Part shown: in pieces, positions 1-11,277 of the stretch
Layout: each line of letters starts with the position of its first letter
How positions within the stretch are numbered: the stretch's first letter is position 1
Origin: Lojkania enalia
Lineage: Eukaryota; Ascomycota; Dothideomycetes; Pleosporales
Assembly (NCBI GenBank): GCA_010094045.1
Contig: ML986620.1
Location: 232,261 to 296,260, forward strand
Length of the DNA stretch: 64,000 bases
Direction of reading: 5' to 3'
Position numbers and translations under genes: made by a program
The notes under the pieces: model-generated
What the model saw: the letters and a program-made list of their open reading frames with translations, nothing else
The model's database searches: none
Told to the model about the DNA's origin: nothing

Positions 1-1780
1 TTTCGTGATATCTCCACAACCACGCGATAGAATGCGCTCATCTGAAGCCGATATAACTATGGCAAATGAAGCTTTCAAACAAGGTCAATTTGAGTTAAAT
101 CTGGCTGCAGTGCAGGCGTTTAAAGTTAGCCACACCACCCTAAGAGAGCACCGTAATGGGAGACCTTATAGGGCCGATTGCACCCCTAATTCGAAGAATC
201 TCACAGAGCTGGAGGAGAGGTCGATTATAGACCATGCACTTGATGTGGATACGTGTAGGTTTCAGCTTAATCTCAACATGCTGTAAGATATAGCTAATAA
301 ACTGCTTCTTAATCGCGGTTAGTAACCTATCGGTAAAAATTAGCCTAATTACTTTATCTCACGCATTCTAGAGCTTAAATTACGCATTAATCGACGATAT
401 AATTACTAAAAAGCTCTAAATAAAGATTCTAAGGTTATTTAAGGCTGGTTCTACCTTATATATAATACTAAGGCTAAGTATAGTATCTTTAACAAAGATA
501 CGTATAATTTCGACAAGACTAGCTTCTAAATAGGTAAAATTAGCCTAAAAATAGTTATTACTAGTATTAAGAAGCGATAAATACCTAAATCTATCTAGTC
601 TAGTAATATTAAATAGGTAATAGTAATTATAGTAGTAAATATATATAGCTAGCTAGTTCTACTATTTATTATCCTTAAAGGCGCGTAATAATATAATACC
701 TAGTACTAGTTAATTATAGATAAGCTTTAATAGGTTTTATCTATTAGTAAGAAAGGCTAGACGTCTATTAAATATAGGTTTAAGTAGCTTAAGCACTTTA
801 ATAAATATACTAAAGCTAGTACTACTAGCACCTACTAACTACTTATTATAGACGGCTATAATAGCTATAATTCTATCGAATTTTATAATTATTATAAAGA
901 ATATAATATTATTATACTTTATATACCTCTATACTTATCTTATCTTCTATAGCTACTTAATATAGGCTGTTTTAGTCCATTAAAGTATATATATAGTAAG
1001 GAGATTAAAAGCTTAATTTAGTGCTATATTAACTATATAACTAAAGAAAACTTTCTACCTATATTTAAAGCGGCCTTTAATAATACTATTACTAATAAAA
1101 ATATAGCTAGAGGCTTTAGAGGGTCCGGATTAGTCCTATTTAGTCTAGATTGTATTATTTTAAAGCTTAATATCTAAGCTTTATAAACCCTAATACCACC
1201 GCTCTTAAAACCTGCTAAATAGCAGTTATAAACACTATATAATCGCTTAGAGGTAGAGTACTAGATGTAATACATGCAATAGCGCGTAGAACGACATTAA
1301 GATAGCTTACTAATATTAATACTCAAGGGTCTTGCAAGTCTTATAAAGGGTATCACGTCTATAGCGCATAGGCAGTCGTTTTTAGAGATGGAGAATAGAG
1401 ATCTCTAGGCAGCAAATACGATGCTTATAAAGCGCAAGGAGCGTAAACGTAAGGTAATTAAGGGCGCAAGCACTATCTCTATATTAGATAGGCTGCAATT
1501 AGCAAAGTAACAACAAGAAGGCCGTTAAATAGAATAAAAAGGCCCAAATGGTCACAGTCGACCACGCCAACCAAGACGCTGCGGGCGCTGTCGGGAGCCA
1601 GGCCACCGCATTAAGACGTGCAAAATGGCTCCAATCGAAACACCAAATAGTGAGGATTATATAGATATCGCTATATAATCAATTGCTTCAATAGCTGTGG
1701 AGATATCCTGCTTTGAAATTGAAATTGGGTGGGTCACTGACCGCTCGGTGGTTTTGACCGCTCGGTGGTGGATTACGTTA
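1..1780 (+). mobile_element. pogo/Fot1-like DNA transposon, 5' end outside window (element P0)
   Basis: The first ~280 bases are an open frame (ATG at 32) resembling the N-terminal helix-turn-helix region of pogo/Fot1 DDE transposases (residues like STLR-type 'HTTLREHRNGRP' and 'LTELEERSIIDHAL'). Downstream the frame is full of stops but the catalytic region is readable: a YNFD motif near 507, a DGYNSYNS motif near 850 (second catalytic Asp) and a basic Cys-rich tail near 1560-1625. The 3' end at 1780 reads GATTACGTTA and carries two direct copies of GACCGCTCGGTGG (1739-1767). A 12-bp inverted match (7-18 and 1696-1707) suggests the left terminal repeat starts about 66 bases before the window. 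The middle (about 300-1150) is stripped of CpA/TpG whereas both ends are not. Confidence 0.85.
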
Positions 1781-2386
1781 CTATAAGAATTTAATATCGA
1801 TATGGTTGCTATAACCGTCTAGGACTAACAGTTGAGGCCGATTCGTACGCGTAGCTACTGTAGTCCAATTATACTTAAGGTTTAGCAATTTTCAAAAGTT
1901 GCGTGAAGCGAATCTGACACTGCTCTAGGCAGAAACCATGTAGTCCGGAGGCGCTTGCCTTTAAAAATGGCAATATGGAGCAGCTTCTCGCCAGTAGCAG
2001 AAATTGCCTCTATCGACACTCATTCGCGATCAGCCAAGGACTCGAGTGTTTATACATACTCCTGGCGCGATCCCGGTCTCATCTATATTCTAGATATCCT
2101 CCATATGAATTCTGTGGCAGATCCTCGAACGTTCAAATGGCTTTAGAAACACGCGCACTTGTACAGGAGTCGCTACTTCTAATCACCTTTCTATTTAGAA
2201 TCCATAGTGAAATATAGAGAATGATGAGTTATCGTGATGTGAAGAAAGAACGCGTGTTTTGATTGGGGTGGGCGCCTGCCATATATCCTCGCTTACTGCC
2301 GATTTCTGATCTAGGGAGAGATTGCTTCCCTTCGCACAGTAAGTAATAAATACACCATGCATTAGTGGCGTAAATTCTTCAACCAG
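1781..2386. other. intergenic, no gene seen
   Basis: Normal base composition. Short open frames at 1955-2217 have no coding features and overlap in two frames. This is the flank between the transposon end and the 3' end of the minus-strand gene. Confidence 0.5.
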
Positions 2387-4328
2387 TCAGCGTCCAAATA
2401 ACTCCATCAGTTTCTTGTTGTATCTCGCAATACCCATCTCGAATAGCTTAGGTCTAAATCTTGGGTCCCGTATTAACACCCATAGGAATTGAGCCAAATC
2501 CTCATTAAAATTTGCTTCGTCAATCCAGAGCCCGTCTCTTTTCCTTTCCTTCACCCAGTCATCCAGTCGAGTTACGGCCTTCATGTAAAACAAGCCTCTA
2601 TCCCATGAAGAAATACTGTCTACGAAGGCATCCCATTGCTTGTAAGAGTGTTCAGTATATCCTACATTGGTCCAAAACTCGTCCAGCTTCAGATGGAATT
2701 CAACCCATCTAGGAAAAGCTGTTTTTATTACCCTACCACATTTGTGAGACGCCTTTTTCAACTCAGCATTGTCATCAGTTGTCCATACGCTATTAACGGA
2801 CTGTTCAATCGCCTTGAATGAGCGAGGATCTGGTTCGGCTACTTCAAGGAGTTGGATAATTTGGCGTGTGAGATCACCCTTCTCATCAGAAGTAAGTTCT
2901 AGAAAATCTTGTGTATGTGTTCTCATTTTATGCTTTTCCTCGGTCGGGTTACTTTGTGGTAAAACTTCCTCGACCGACGAGTAGACTTGTGCTAGAGACG
3001 CCGGTGATTCCACCATGTGTGTCTGAGTTTGTTCATCATTCGAAGGCGCGATGGAGATCCGGCTATCGTGTGAATTAGTCTCATATTGACTTTGAAATAC
3101 TTCTTCGGCGTGAAAACCTAGAAATGGCGAGGTGGAAACGCTCCGCCTCCTTATCTCATCGTCAACGCCGAGGATATCTTCGTCTTGATATGGGGACAAG
3201 GTTTTCCCATAATGATTGAACCTCCGGTCAAGGGTTATAGAGCTGAGGGAAACAGAATCTTGGGGTGTATCCTCGGTGCTCATCGCAAACATGGACAATT
3301 TGGCTGGAGGAAATAGCAGCTTCACTATCTTGCTTGGTCTACCCGTGCCTGACTCGTTGTGGACATCATTTATTGCATATTTACGCTTTCTCAACGCTAT
3401 TTCTCCGCTTCCGATGTCCATGATTTGTTCGCTATCTGCGGAATAATCCGAACATAGCTCATCGGGTGTCTCGCTATCCGACGAATCTCCGGATTGGTTG
3501 GACATTTCATCAGTAGCATCCATCCTCGAATTTATTGGACACGCTGGCGTCTTCCGGGCTGAGCGAGGAGTTGCTTGCATTGTATGAACCATCGGCGCGA
3601 TAGGGGCACGGTAGGAGCAATCTATGGTCCCGTTCTGATCGATCGCTGAATCGGTAAGTTCCAAGTGACTTTCAAGCTCAGTAACTATGTTAATACAGTG
3701 GATACTGAAAGAACTCACTTTCTTTCAACCGTTATTTCATCCTGTACAGTGGCTAATAATGCGGCGGAGGGCTGTTCACTTTGTGCTTGATCTGTGTAGA
3801 CGACTTGTGGCATTCTGCTCTCCTGCTGATCTAGCTCTTTCGCCTTCTCTTTTCTCTTGTAGGCACGTTGCATTATCCAGCAATGCATGTATACCTGAAT
3901 CCTACTCATTGCATTAGCTAGGCTCTCAGACAACAGAATGGTCCAAAGGCATACTTCTGGCGATCTTCAGTGTCATCGACGAACAGATCCTTGGGGTACA
4001 TTCTGTCTGTATTTGCTGGAATTAAATGGCTCCTATCTCCCCTAGCCCATATATTCCCAAATCTTGCTAGTAGGGTAGCAACTTCTGTCTTTTCAAAGTC
4101 CTCGTCAAGGACACATGATTTCATTTCATCCTTTGACATTATGTTAGTAAGACGTGCGACAATATTCCCGGTTGACTGGTACAGCGCGGCGCTCCTCTCA
4201 TGGTGAAATACAGCGCGGGTGCCACTGGCATTCATATTCTTGAGACCAAGGCATTTGATCCAGTCCCCGGCTTTAAGGGTGAAGCATATGCTGAGGATCT
4301 TTCGTCGTTCTTCGGGATCCATACGCAA
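2387..4328 (-). CDS. hypothetical protein, three-exon model, Lys/Arg and Ser-rich middle
   Basis: Not recognised. Model: exons 3955-4328, 3780-3901 and 2387-3684, giving about 597 residues. Intron 1 (3902-3954, 53 bp) has a good GTATGC donor, a CTAAT branch-like site and keeps frame. Intron 2 (3685-3779, 95 bp, GTGAAC...ACATAG) is the one plausible GT-AG pair that joins frames; the tempting GTGAGT donor at about 3718 does not keep frame with any nearby acceptor, so this junction is uncertain. The N-terminal ~130 residues look globular, the middle is Ser/Asp/Glu-rich and disordered with a basic RKRKY patch and GRPSK (AT-hook-like), and the C-terminal ~170 residues are Trp/Phe-rich and probably helical. 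A nuclear role would be a guess. No premature stop is needed in this model. Confidence 0.55.
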
Positions 4329-5031
4329 AGATGTTTAGGACAATAGAAAATGTCGTGGCAGAGCAAATGGGATTAGAGTTCAATTAGACAACAAAGGATG
4401 TTAGCTTAGACCGATTGTGAGCCTGAGAATAGGCTTGTGGGAAAAATTGGCGGGGCTCTCATAACGTAGCTGTCGTAGAATAGGGTGCGTGATCATGGGG
4501 GGCATGGGGCGAGGGCAGAACACTATGAAACTTTACTGTTTTAAGAGAGTGGCGTCCGTACACTTATCAGCTTGCACCCCGCTCCACGGCTTGTCTTCCA
4601 TTAAGCTGGGCTTGCTCCGACCACTTTGGTTCCGCCCCGTGCACGAGCCAATTAAGACCGGTCTCACCGATCACACAGCATCGTTTCGGCACGCTGGACG
4701 CGTATATAATGGGGGCATGAGTCACAACCATGTCTTCGCCCCGTAAAGTGATGGAAGGTGGCACTTCGGGTAGCTTTTTGCCGATTTGAATTTAAGTAGA
4801 GCATCGCCTTGCAACGTCTGGGGGCCAATAAAATCCACACGCCTAGGGCAGTATGCAACATCTCGCAGCCTCATGTTCGTAATCCTGGGGAAATCGTGTG
4901 ATTGAGGAATGAGAAATTTTACACAAGACCGTTCAGAGCTCTCTTTTGTTTAGAAGGCCTCCGGTTTCTCCTCCACAGAGCCGTTACCATAGGATTGGAC
5001 GTAGCTAGAATGCCAAGCCATTATACGAGCC
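4329..5031. other. upstream region of the hypothetical gene, no gene seen
   Basis: The first few hundred bases would hold the promoter of the minus-strand gene starting at 4328. Short overlapping open frames at 4489-4861 on both strands show no family resemblance. Confidence 0.4.
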
Positions 5032-5474
5032 TCAAAACTGGGCAAGGACAGCGGAATAGCGCAGCATTAAGAATACATACTGTGGTGAGAGGCGAATCTT
5101 GTCTCAGGGAGGGAGATGAGGAGCTGAACTGGTTGATTGAAGATGGCCAGCGGGCCATATTTATGTACATGAAAAAGGGGTATATCAGCTGATATCCAGC
5201 GTGATATCCGGCGTGATATCGACCGTGATATCGTACGTCGATATCTGATACAGCTCGGCAGACTAGCCGAAAATCCCCATGACACATACAATTTTAAACC
5301 GATAGGAAGTAGTGATGGCATGGTTCGAAGGACCCCTGCCGCCTTGCTCGCTTCCCCGAAGAGGGTTTTATCGACAAGTGCATCAACCCACTCAGCAAGC
5401 ATCATCCTGGAAATTGATGGACGTCCTATCCCAAAATATTCAACCAGCGCCGAAAAGGGAGGATGCAGAGTCAT
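5032..5474 (-). pseudogene. small ORF interrupted by a solo LTR
   Basis: Minus-strand frame starting ATG at 5474 (MTLHPPFSALVEYFGIGRPS...) runs about 62 codons to the LTR at 5284. If the LTR and one 5-bp duplication are ignored, the frame continues on the far side through a Leu/Tyr/Val stretch to a TGA at 5032-5034, about 80 residues in all. The product is not recognised. The continuity across the insertion is what suggests a former coding region, but an 80-codon frame can arise by chance. Confidence 0.25.
5081..5284 (-). mobile_element. solo LTR of the Copia element (copy 1), perfect TSD
   Basis: 204 bp, same sequence family as the LTRs of the Copia element at 15919-22117. On the minus strand it starts TGTCATGGGG and ends CTCACCACA. 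It is flanked by a perfect 5-bp target duplication CATAC (5076-5080 and 5285-5289). It carries four to five spaced GATATC units of about 12 bp (5190-5250). Almost no RIP, so it is close to the ancestral LTR sequence. A solo LTR arises by recombination between the two LTRs of a full element. Confidence 0.92.
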
Positions 5475-5670
5475 TTCGGCCTTTCACTACAGAAGCCCAA
5501 TAGTAAAGAGAGGCTCTCTCCTTTGCTACAGTATTGATTGCTCCGATTGAATATGGTAACTGCAAACAATATATGAACCTTGGACCTTGACTTCATTCCT
5601 TGATATCACAAGAGGAGAATTGGATGCTATGGTTAGGGTGTTTAAAATAAAATACTTAACTAATGGATTT

Positions 5671-5848
5671 TGTGGTGAGAGGCGAATCTTGTCTCAGGGA
5701 GGGAGATGATGAGCTGAACTGGTTGATTGAAGATGGCCAGCGGGCCATATTTATGTATATAAGGAAGGGTATATCAGCTGATATCCAGCGTGATATCGTA
5801 CGACAATATCTGATAAAGCTCGGCAGGCTTGCCAAAATCTCCATGACA
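5671..5848 (-). mobile_element. solo LTR of the Copia element (copy 2), internally shortened
   Basis: 178 bp, same family and orientation as the copy at 5081, ends intact (TGTCATGG...CACCACA on the minus strand). It lacks two of the ~12-bp GATATC units present in the longer copies. The flanking 5-mers GATTT (5666-5670) and GAATC (5849-5853) do not match, so the target duplication has been lost or mutated. Confidence 0.85.
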
Positions 5849-6823
5849 GAATCAGTTGTTAAAAGAAATGCGATTAAGTCCCAACTAGGAGCGAACGAAA
5901 GGACTGGTGGCAACTGTAGACGGGAAGAAAAGCTCAATCCTAGCGAGCAACGCATGACACATAGCCCGGAGAATAGCGAGTCCCGAGATCAAGATAAAAA
6001 TTAATCATTACTAGGTCACTGAGAAGCTCCCAAAAAAAATAAAATTGGCGATGTTGCGCCGGTTAAGAGAATATGTTAGACAATGCTCATTGAACTTCTT
6101 TCTTATAGTTCTTAGACTCGTCTAGCGTATGCGGCTCAGTGCCGTGATGTCGATTTTGTAATTCCAACCTACAAGATGGGACTAAGAGCAAGTAGCTACT
6201 ACACGAAAACATCTTTAAATGTATGCTTATTCTTTGTACGTTGTTAGTAAGACGCCCGCGTTTTTCCCATCTTAGCGGAAGATTCGTTGTGCTTTTCAAT
6301 TGATTCCGTCCAACTACCCTTTGACAGATGTTTCTCCTGGCATTGCACCTCTCACCTGCCAAATCAATGAGCCGTTCTGCTTACATAATTTCTGCCCAAT
6401 ATTTATTTGCTATACTCTTTTCAAGCGTTCCATACGCAATAAAGTGCGATCGTCTGATCCACGCTGGATGGACTGAATGGGAAAAGGAGCGCAGCGTCAC
6501 AAATTGGCGTTCATGATCAAAATGGAAGGGATCGACGGGAGGTGTGCAGTCGTAGAACTCTCATATATATTGTTCCCGCCGAGCCGGCCTCAACATTCGA
6601 AATATATAACTCAACCCACGCCTTCTACAGCATTTGCAACCCATGTTCTGATGCTTGCCAATGTCGCATTCGGTATTGGGTCTCTTGCATCGCGTGACTG
6701 GCCCGGAAGGATGGGCCTGGAGTTGTAAAGTAGAAATATCTCGTCTTTTTCGCACTATCCGCTCATCTCTCCCAGTTCACGAAAGTCTCTTGATCCTACT
6801 CTACTTTTTCATATACAGTAATC
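5849..6823. other. intergenic, upstream of the secreted protein gene
   Basis: No gene recognised. Short frames on both strands (6087-6362, 6328-6728) overlap each other and show no domain. The region just before 6824 must hold the promoter and 5' leader of the secreted protein; a CAG at 6813-6818 context (atacagtaatcATG) could be a leader-intron acceptor, but this is speculative. Confidence 0.4.
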
Positions 6824-7339
6824 ATGCTGCTCCAGCCTGTGACGGGACTTGTGCTTGTCGCCCTGTTGAATCCTGCAATAGCAGCTCCGCTTGACGTTAT
6901 AGCCATGGGCTCTAAACACAATGTCTATCTGGTCACTTGCACAAGAACCAACGCTCTAGATTGTCCTCTCCCCCCACTCATTTGCGCGACACAGACAGCC
7001 GCAGCGAAATCATACTCAGCAGTCGCGTACTATCCGAATGGACCAATCACATCATCAAAAAGTACCCCGAACCAAATCGTGACTGTTAGCGAGCCACCCC
7101 AACCATGGGAGGGCACAACACACACAGTGAAACTTACCATCGTCGGAGACTTCGCTGCGAACATCGACGCAGGAGCGAATACGCTACCGCAGGGACAACT
7201 GGCTGGGACTGCGAAGTTGGCTGACGAAGATTTTGTGTGTTTTACGGATGGGGTAACCAAATTTTCGTTTGATAAGAGTCTTGGGATCGAGAAACATTCT
7301 TGCACAGCGGACTATTGGTGTCCCTCTATTGCTGTTTGA
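6824..7339 (+). CDS. small secreted protein with six cysteines (candidate effector-like)
   Basis: Intronless 171-residue frame. The first ~21 residues (MLLQPVTGLVLVALLNPAIA, then APLDV) form a textbook signal peptide with an AIA-A cleavage context. The mature part has six cysteines, three clustered near residues 39-54 and three near 138-165, which would permit three disulphides. No transmembrane segment follows. The frame is free of RIP-type stops and the composition is normal although it lies between solo LTRs. No catalytic motif is seen; size, secretion signal and Cys count match the small-secreted-protein class often studied as effectors, but function is unknown. Confidence 0.75.
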   Translation: MLLQPVTGLVLVALLNPAIAAPLDVIAMGSKHNVYLVTCTRTNALDCPLPPLICATQTAAAKSYSAVAYYPNGPITSSKSTPNQIVTVSEPPQPWEGTTHTVKLTIVGDFAANIDAGANTLPQGQLAGTAKLADEDFVCFTDGVTKFSFDKSLGIEKHSCTADYWCPSIAV

Positions 7340-8310
7340 GAGGATATATTATCTGGACACGGACGCGTCGGGTGGATCGATCGAGAACGTTCGAGGGCTG
7401 CAACAGGGTATGGGGCTTTATCCGACATCCTTGTCGATCTCCTCGACCATGTCATGACAGAATTAACTATACTTTGATGATTTACTTGAAATAAACGCCC
7501 TGATTCTTTGAACGGATGGAAGGTTCTTGATTTTTCAATTTACAATTTATGAGTATCTCAAAGGGCATCTGGGCCTTAGTTGCTAGTCGCAGCAAATACT
7601 CCCTTGGATAGACTGACCACATCTCCGCCCCGTGCGAATCTTCCGAAGCGCTTGATCAATAGCAAGTTACACACTTTCCCTCTCCATATAATAGCTAGGC
7701 GATACAACGAATAAATCTAAAGCTATTTCACTTTAAAGCCGCCATTTACCCTGGCTCTCACTCAATCCACCATGTCACTCCCGGGGCTCTAAGACTTCTC
7801 CGGGATTGATTTTTTCAATCTGGGTCATGAATCTAGGCCTTAATTTCACTAGACATTGTGTCTTCCGTGATCCAATTGGATACCACGATGAAAGATTAGA
7901 GGGCTTCGCATAGAGAAGATGAATTGAATTTTGATTTGATTGACACTCGGTTTGATCTACACTCGGTTTGATCTAGTGGGAGTTGTGAATTCCTTTATTT
8001 CGGTGTTGTCTCTATTCCCTAGGGTTCCATGTTAAGGTAAGTGGGGAGGGTAAAATCCATACACCGACTAAGTGGGAGTGTTGAAGGGGCACCCCAGTTG
8101 GTGTCGCGTATCAGGCAGCATCAATTGCCGAGGCAAATATTGACGTATTAAAGGAGAGTAAGCGGCCTACCTAGCTAAAGGCTGGCAATGGCGAGACTAT
8201 ATAGGCATGAAAATAGGTCAACTATAATAGGATAGTAGAAACACGCGACACACACACCCATCTTGAAAACGATAGTAGAGAGCTGCAAAAACTCAAAATG
8301 AGCTAATTCT
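7340..8310. other. noncoding stretch, nothing recognised
   Basis: About 970 bases of normal to slightly AT-rich DNA without a credible open frame on either strand. A direct repeat of about 15 bases (ACTCGGTTTGATCTA, about 7944-7976) is visible. It holds the 3' flank of the secreted protein gene. Confidence 0.5.
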
Positions 8311-8513
8311 TGTTATGGGGATTTTGGCTAGTTTGCTGAGCTGTATTAGATATTGATGTATGATATCATGGTCGATATCACGCCGGATATCACGCTGGAT
8401 ATCAGTTGATATACCCCTTTTTCATGTACATAAATATGGCCCGCTGGCCATCTTCAATCAACCAGTTCAGCTCCTCATCTCCCTCCCTGAGACAAGATTC
8501 GCCTCTCACCACA
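8311..8513 (+). mobile_element. solo LTR of the Copia element (copy 3), opposite orientation
   Basis: 203 bp beginning TGTTATGGGG and ending CTCACCACA on the plus strand, the inverse orientation to the other copies. Several CpA/TpG sites differ from copy 1 in the RIP direction. Flanking 5-mers (ATTCT at 8306-8310, AATAG at 8514-8518) do not match. It lies 170 bases from the RIP-damaged gene at 8684. Confidence 0.9.
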
Positions 8514-8683
8514 AATAGTAGTAGCTTATAAATGGGCCTGAATAGAGGTAGTAGTGTATAGCCAGTAGTAAAGATTTGGGGTGGCCTTGTTTTAGACAGC
8601 TTTGCTATCTCAGATCCTAGCTATTCTAAATTATTCCCGTCCTAGTTAATATTTAAGACAATACCTCGGACCTTTCTAGTTAC

Positions 8684-9568
8684 TTGGTAACTCTTATTAT
8701 AGCTACTACGAAATTACTATTTTTGACAATTCTTCTATCAAGTCAAGTCCTTGCTTATACTTGGGGAGAGCAACTTACTATTATTGAGAACGGTTTGTTT
8801 TATAGCAGTAACGGCTATCCTTACGGCTATTTTTCTCGCTCTAGCGCTAGCTTTAGCGATAATATGATGATATATCTTCTACCGCCGTTAGGTTCCGGGA
8901 GAACAAGAATTAATAGCTCTAATCTATTATGCGCACCAACATAGCGAAGCGTAAATCAAACAAACAACTACCTACATCTTTCAGCATTACCTGGAGCATA
9001 TGTTGCTATAAGGTACCTAGAGAATGGGCATGTTACATTACTGGAAAATCAACCCAGAAAACCTAATAGTACTGGGACCGTTTACGTATTTGGGACTAGT
9101 GAACCGAACGACGATGAGCTGCTGATGGATGTCCTTCAATGGACAAGAAACGGCACCGGTGGGAGCAGGCGAGGAAGGCTACTAACCGCCTAGAACTTTG
9201 ATGATGGTAGGTGCTATCAAATCAATGACGGTAATATATCCGTCGCCCGTTAAGCAAAGTTCCCAAATTCTGTTAATGGACAGCCCGGATCCGTACACGA
9301 GCAATGGTGTGAAACTGACGTTGTCATTCCTACAAATGTCACCGTAGATTCTACATACACGATATATAGGGTTTGGCAATGGCCGACAGCGCCAGGCTCT
9401 CCTGGGTTGCCAGATGGAAAGGATGAGTATTATACGACGTGCTCTGATGTTGACATCGTTGCCGAACCACTTCCACAGACGCCAAATCCTTTGACACAGC
9501 AGGACCCTCAACTCGCTGCCGTAGCAAACTATCAATCTCGCACAGCATTCAAGCCTAATCCACTCTGA
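8684..9568 (+). pseudogene. DUF7492-type secreted protein, killed by RIP-type mutations
   Basis: One frame runs from 8684 to the TGA at 9566-9568 with only three internal stops: TAG at 8942, TAG at 9191 and TAA at 9251, each explicable as CAG/CAA with one C-to-T change at CpA. The inferred start is also lost: ATA at 8699-8701 sits where a signal peptide would begin (residues ATTKLLFLTILLSSQVLA), followed by YTW where the family has a mature N-terminal HTW. Conserved family features are visible: a YLLPP motif, the YLENGHVTL stretch, GTVYVFG, NFDDGRCYQ, QWCETDV and a YRVWQWPTAPG block, then YYTTCSDVDI. Length about 290 residues is full length for the DUF7492 proteins I know. Such proteins are secreted; their chemistry is unknown. 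It lies 170 bp from a solo LTR, suggesting RIP spread from the repeat. Confidence 0.82.
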
Positions 9569-9786
9569 CCCATACATAGTAATCAGATAGTTCGTAGACA
9601 GTGAAATATTAATGTACACCCGTCTGTAGCGGAATACCCGCTGTAGTGTGACTGGCTTGGCATCGTACCAGGTCCAAGCGCAAAACCCGCCAAATTGCCC
9701 GAGCAACACTATCGCCCCACGAAAGTCAACAACACCAGCAGCATTGCGCATCATGTTCCCTCCAACCCCTTACCTCTTGTCGCGTC

Positions 9787-11277
9787 ATGCCTGTAGCTAC
9801 GTGGCTCTGTAAAGAGACGATTCAACCACTTTTATCATCCTTAGACGCTCACCACGATCCCGTATCTTCCTGGCTTTCGTATGCTCCTTCGCCTCCGCCA
9901 TCGATAGCATCCGGCGGGAAACGGAAGAGATTAAAAAGCAAACAGATCGCGAACGAGATGTCTAGCCGAGACTCATCTCCTCCCAAACGTCGTCGCCTCG
10001 AGGGGGACGAGTACTCGTCGTGCGCAATCGAAGATGTCGAGAGCACCCCCCGGGCGAAGTCCCGTGTCGCTATTGAATCCCCATCGCCCTCTTCATCAAG
10101 TCGCACAACCCAGTCCTCTCATTCTCGTCGATCAACAAGTCCGAAGAAGAAACAGCCTCTGCGAAAAATGGCTTATCTCTCCTTACTACCAAATCCAGTG
10201 GTAATGAAGTCCATCGACGATACTACCGCAACTCCTCCGAATGAGCTGGAAGACATCGTTCTTCGATTAAGACGGATAGGCCGAGGACTTGGAGTTATAT
10301 CACGATCGGAAAAGGTCTGTTAATTTGTCTTCGTCCTACTTGCTAAGCTGATGGGCATAGAATGAAATGGCTTCCATGTCCTCGAACAGATCGTTTCGCC
10401 AGATATACAACGACGAACTCGTATTCGTGGATGATGTTGATCGAGCATCTCTCGGACCGTGTCCACACCCACATGAAGTCGCGAAAGCGGTCAGCCTTGC
10501 CACAGAGTGCGAGTCGAATGAACACAGCGAATCATCTTGGAATGGCAGGGTGCATACATACCTCTTGGACCTCGCTCTTTACAACGAGATGTTTCATGGG
10601 AAAGTGGGCTTCTTAGATTGGTGGTTTTTTTGGTCTCGCGCAGCCGATGATAGTTACTTACTTGCTCTCTAGTACCAAGGCTCGTATCGAGCCGGACTCA
10701 TTACTGCCAATAGATTACGCTGGTCTTCCTCTCGAATCAAAGATGGTTGACTTTGCCGTGTATCTTGACTCCGACGATATCACGCACGACGCTCTCCGCC
10801 AACTCGCCGCTCGGGATCCCTTTTCTACCGCCTCGTGGAATCATACCTACTATCCACCATTACAAAAGCGTCCCCTCGCGATGAGCATTGAAACAAAGTT
10901 GACAGAAAGGGACTGGGACGCGGCCAAGATACAGATGAGCATCTGGGTGACTGCTCAACTGAACAAATTGGAACAAATGGTGGCGCAGGATGGTGGAGGA
11001 TTGCCGGGGCTGTCATTCCTCCCAATCATTGTGACTCAAGGGCATGAATGGTATTTTCTAGCCGCCACTAGAAGCAAAAGAGAAACGGTTTGTTCAACCT
11101 TTCGGAACATCAGCAGTATCTCACATCGTACAGGTCCTTTGGGAAAGGATACTCCTCGGCTCAACCCAGAATGTGCTAGGGGTGTACCAAATAATTGCCG
11201 CCTTGCAGGTACTGGGACGTTGGTGTGAAGAGGTCTACCGGCCGTGGTTTAGGCGGCATGTGATTGGTGTGTCCTAG
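9787..11277 (+). CDS. fungal PD-(D/E)XK nuclease-like domain protein
   Basis: Four exons (9787-10314, 10361-10623, 10673-11087, 11134-11277) with introns of 46, 49 and 46 bp, all GT-AG and frame-preserving, encode 449 residues with no stop. The N-terminal ~120 residues are disordered, with basic KRKRLK and PKRRR clusters (possible nuclear signals) and a Ser-rich SRRSTSPKK stretch, as usual in this lineage-expanded family. The C-terminal half has the family blocks: 'GLGVISRSEK', 'ESSWNGRVH', 'CTKARIEP', 'SKMVDF' (Asp near residue 290), 'LAMSIETK' (Glu 337, Lys 339: the ExK half of the active site), 'QGHEWYF' and a 'EEVYRPWFRR' end. The fold is that of restriction-endonuclease-like nucleases; activity in this family is, to my knowledge, not established. 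Intact amid RIPed neighbours. Confidence 0.85.

Noticed and set aside
5190..5250. CRISPR-like spaced GATATC repeats
   Set aside because: The units are part of a 204-bp LTR with target duplications, too short and irregular for a CRISPR array, and the genome is fungal.
5663..6004. 113-codon plus-strand frame
   Set aside because: Its first half is translation of the solo LTR at 5671-5848.
9182..9754. 190-codon minus-strand open frame
   Set aside because: It is antisense to the DUF7492-type pseudogene, whose plus-strand reading has clear family motifs.
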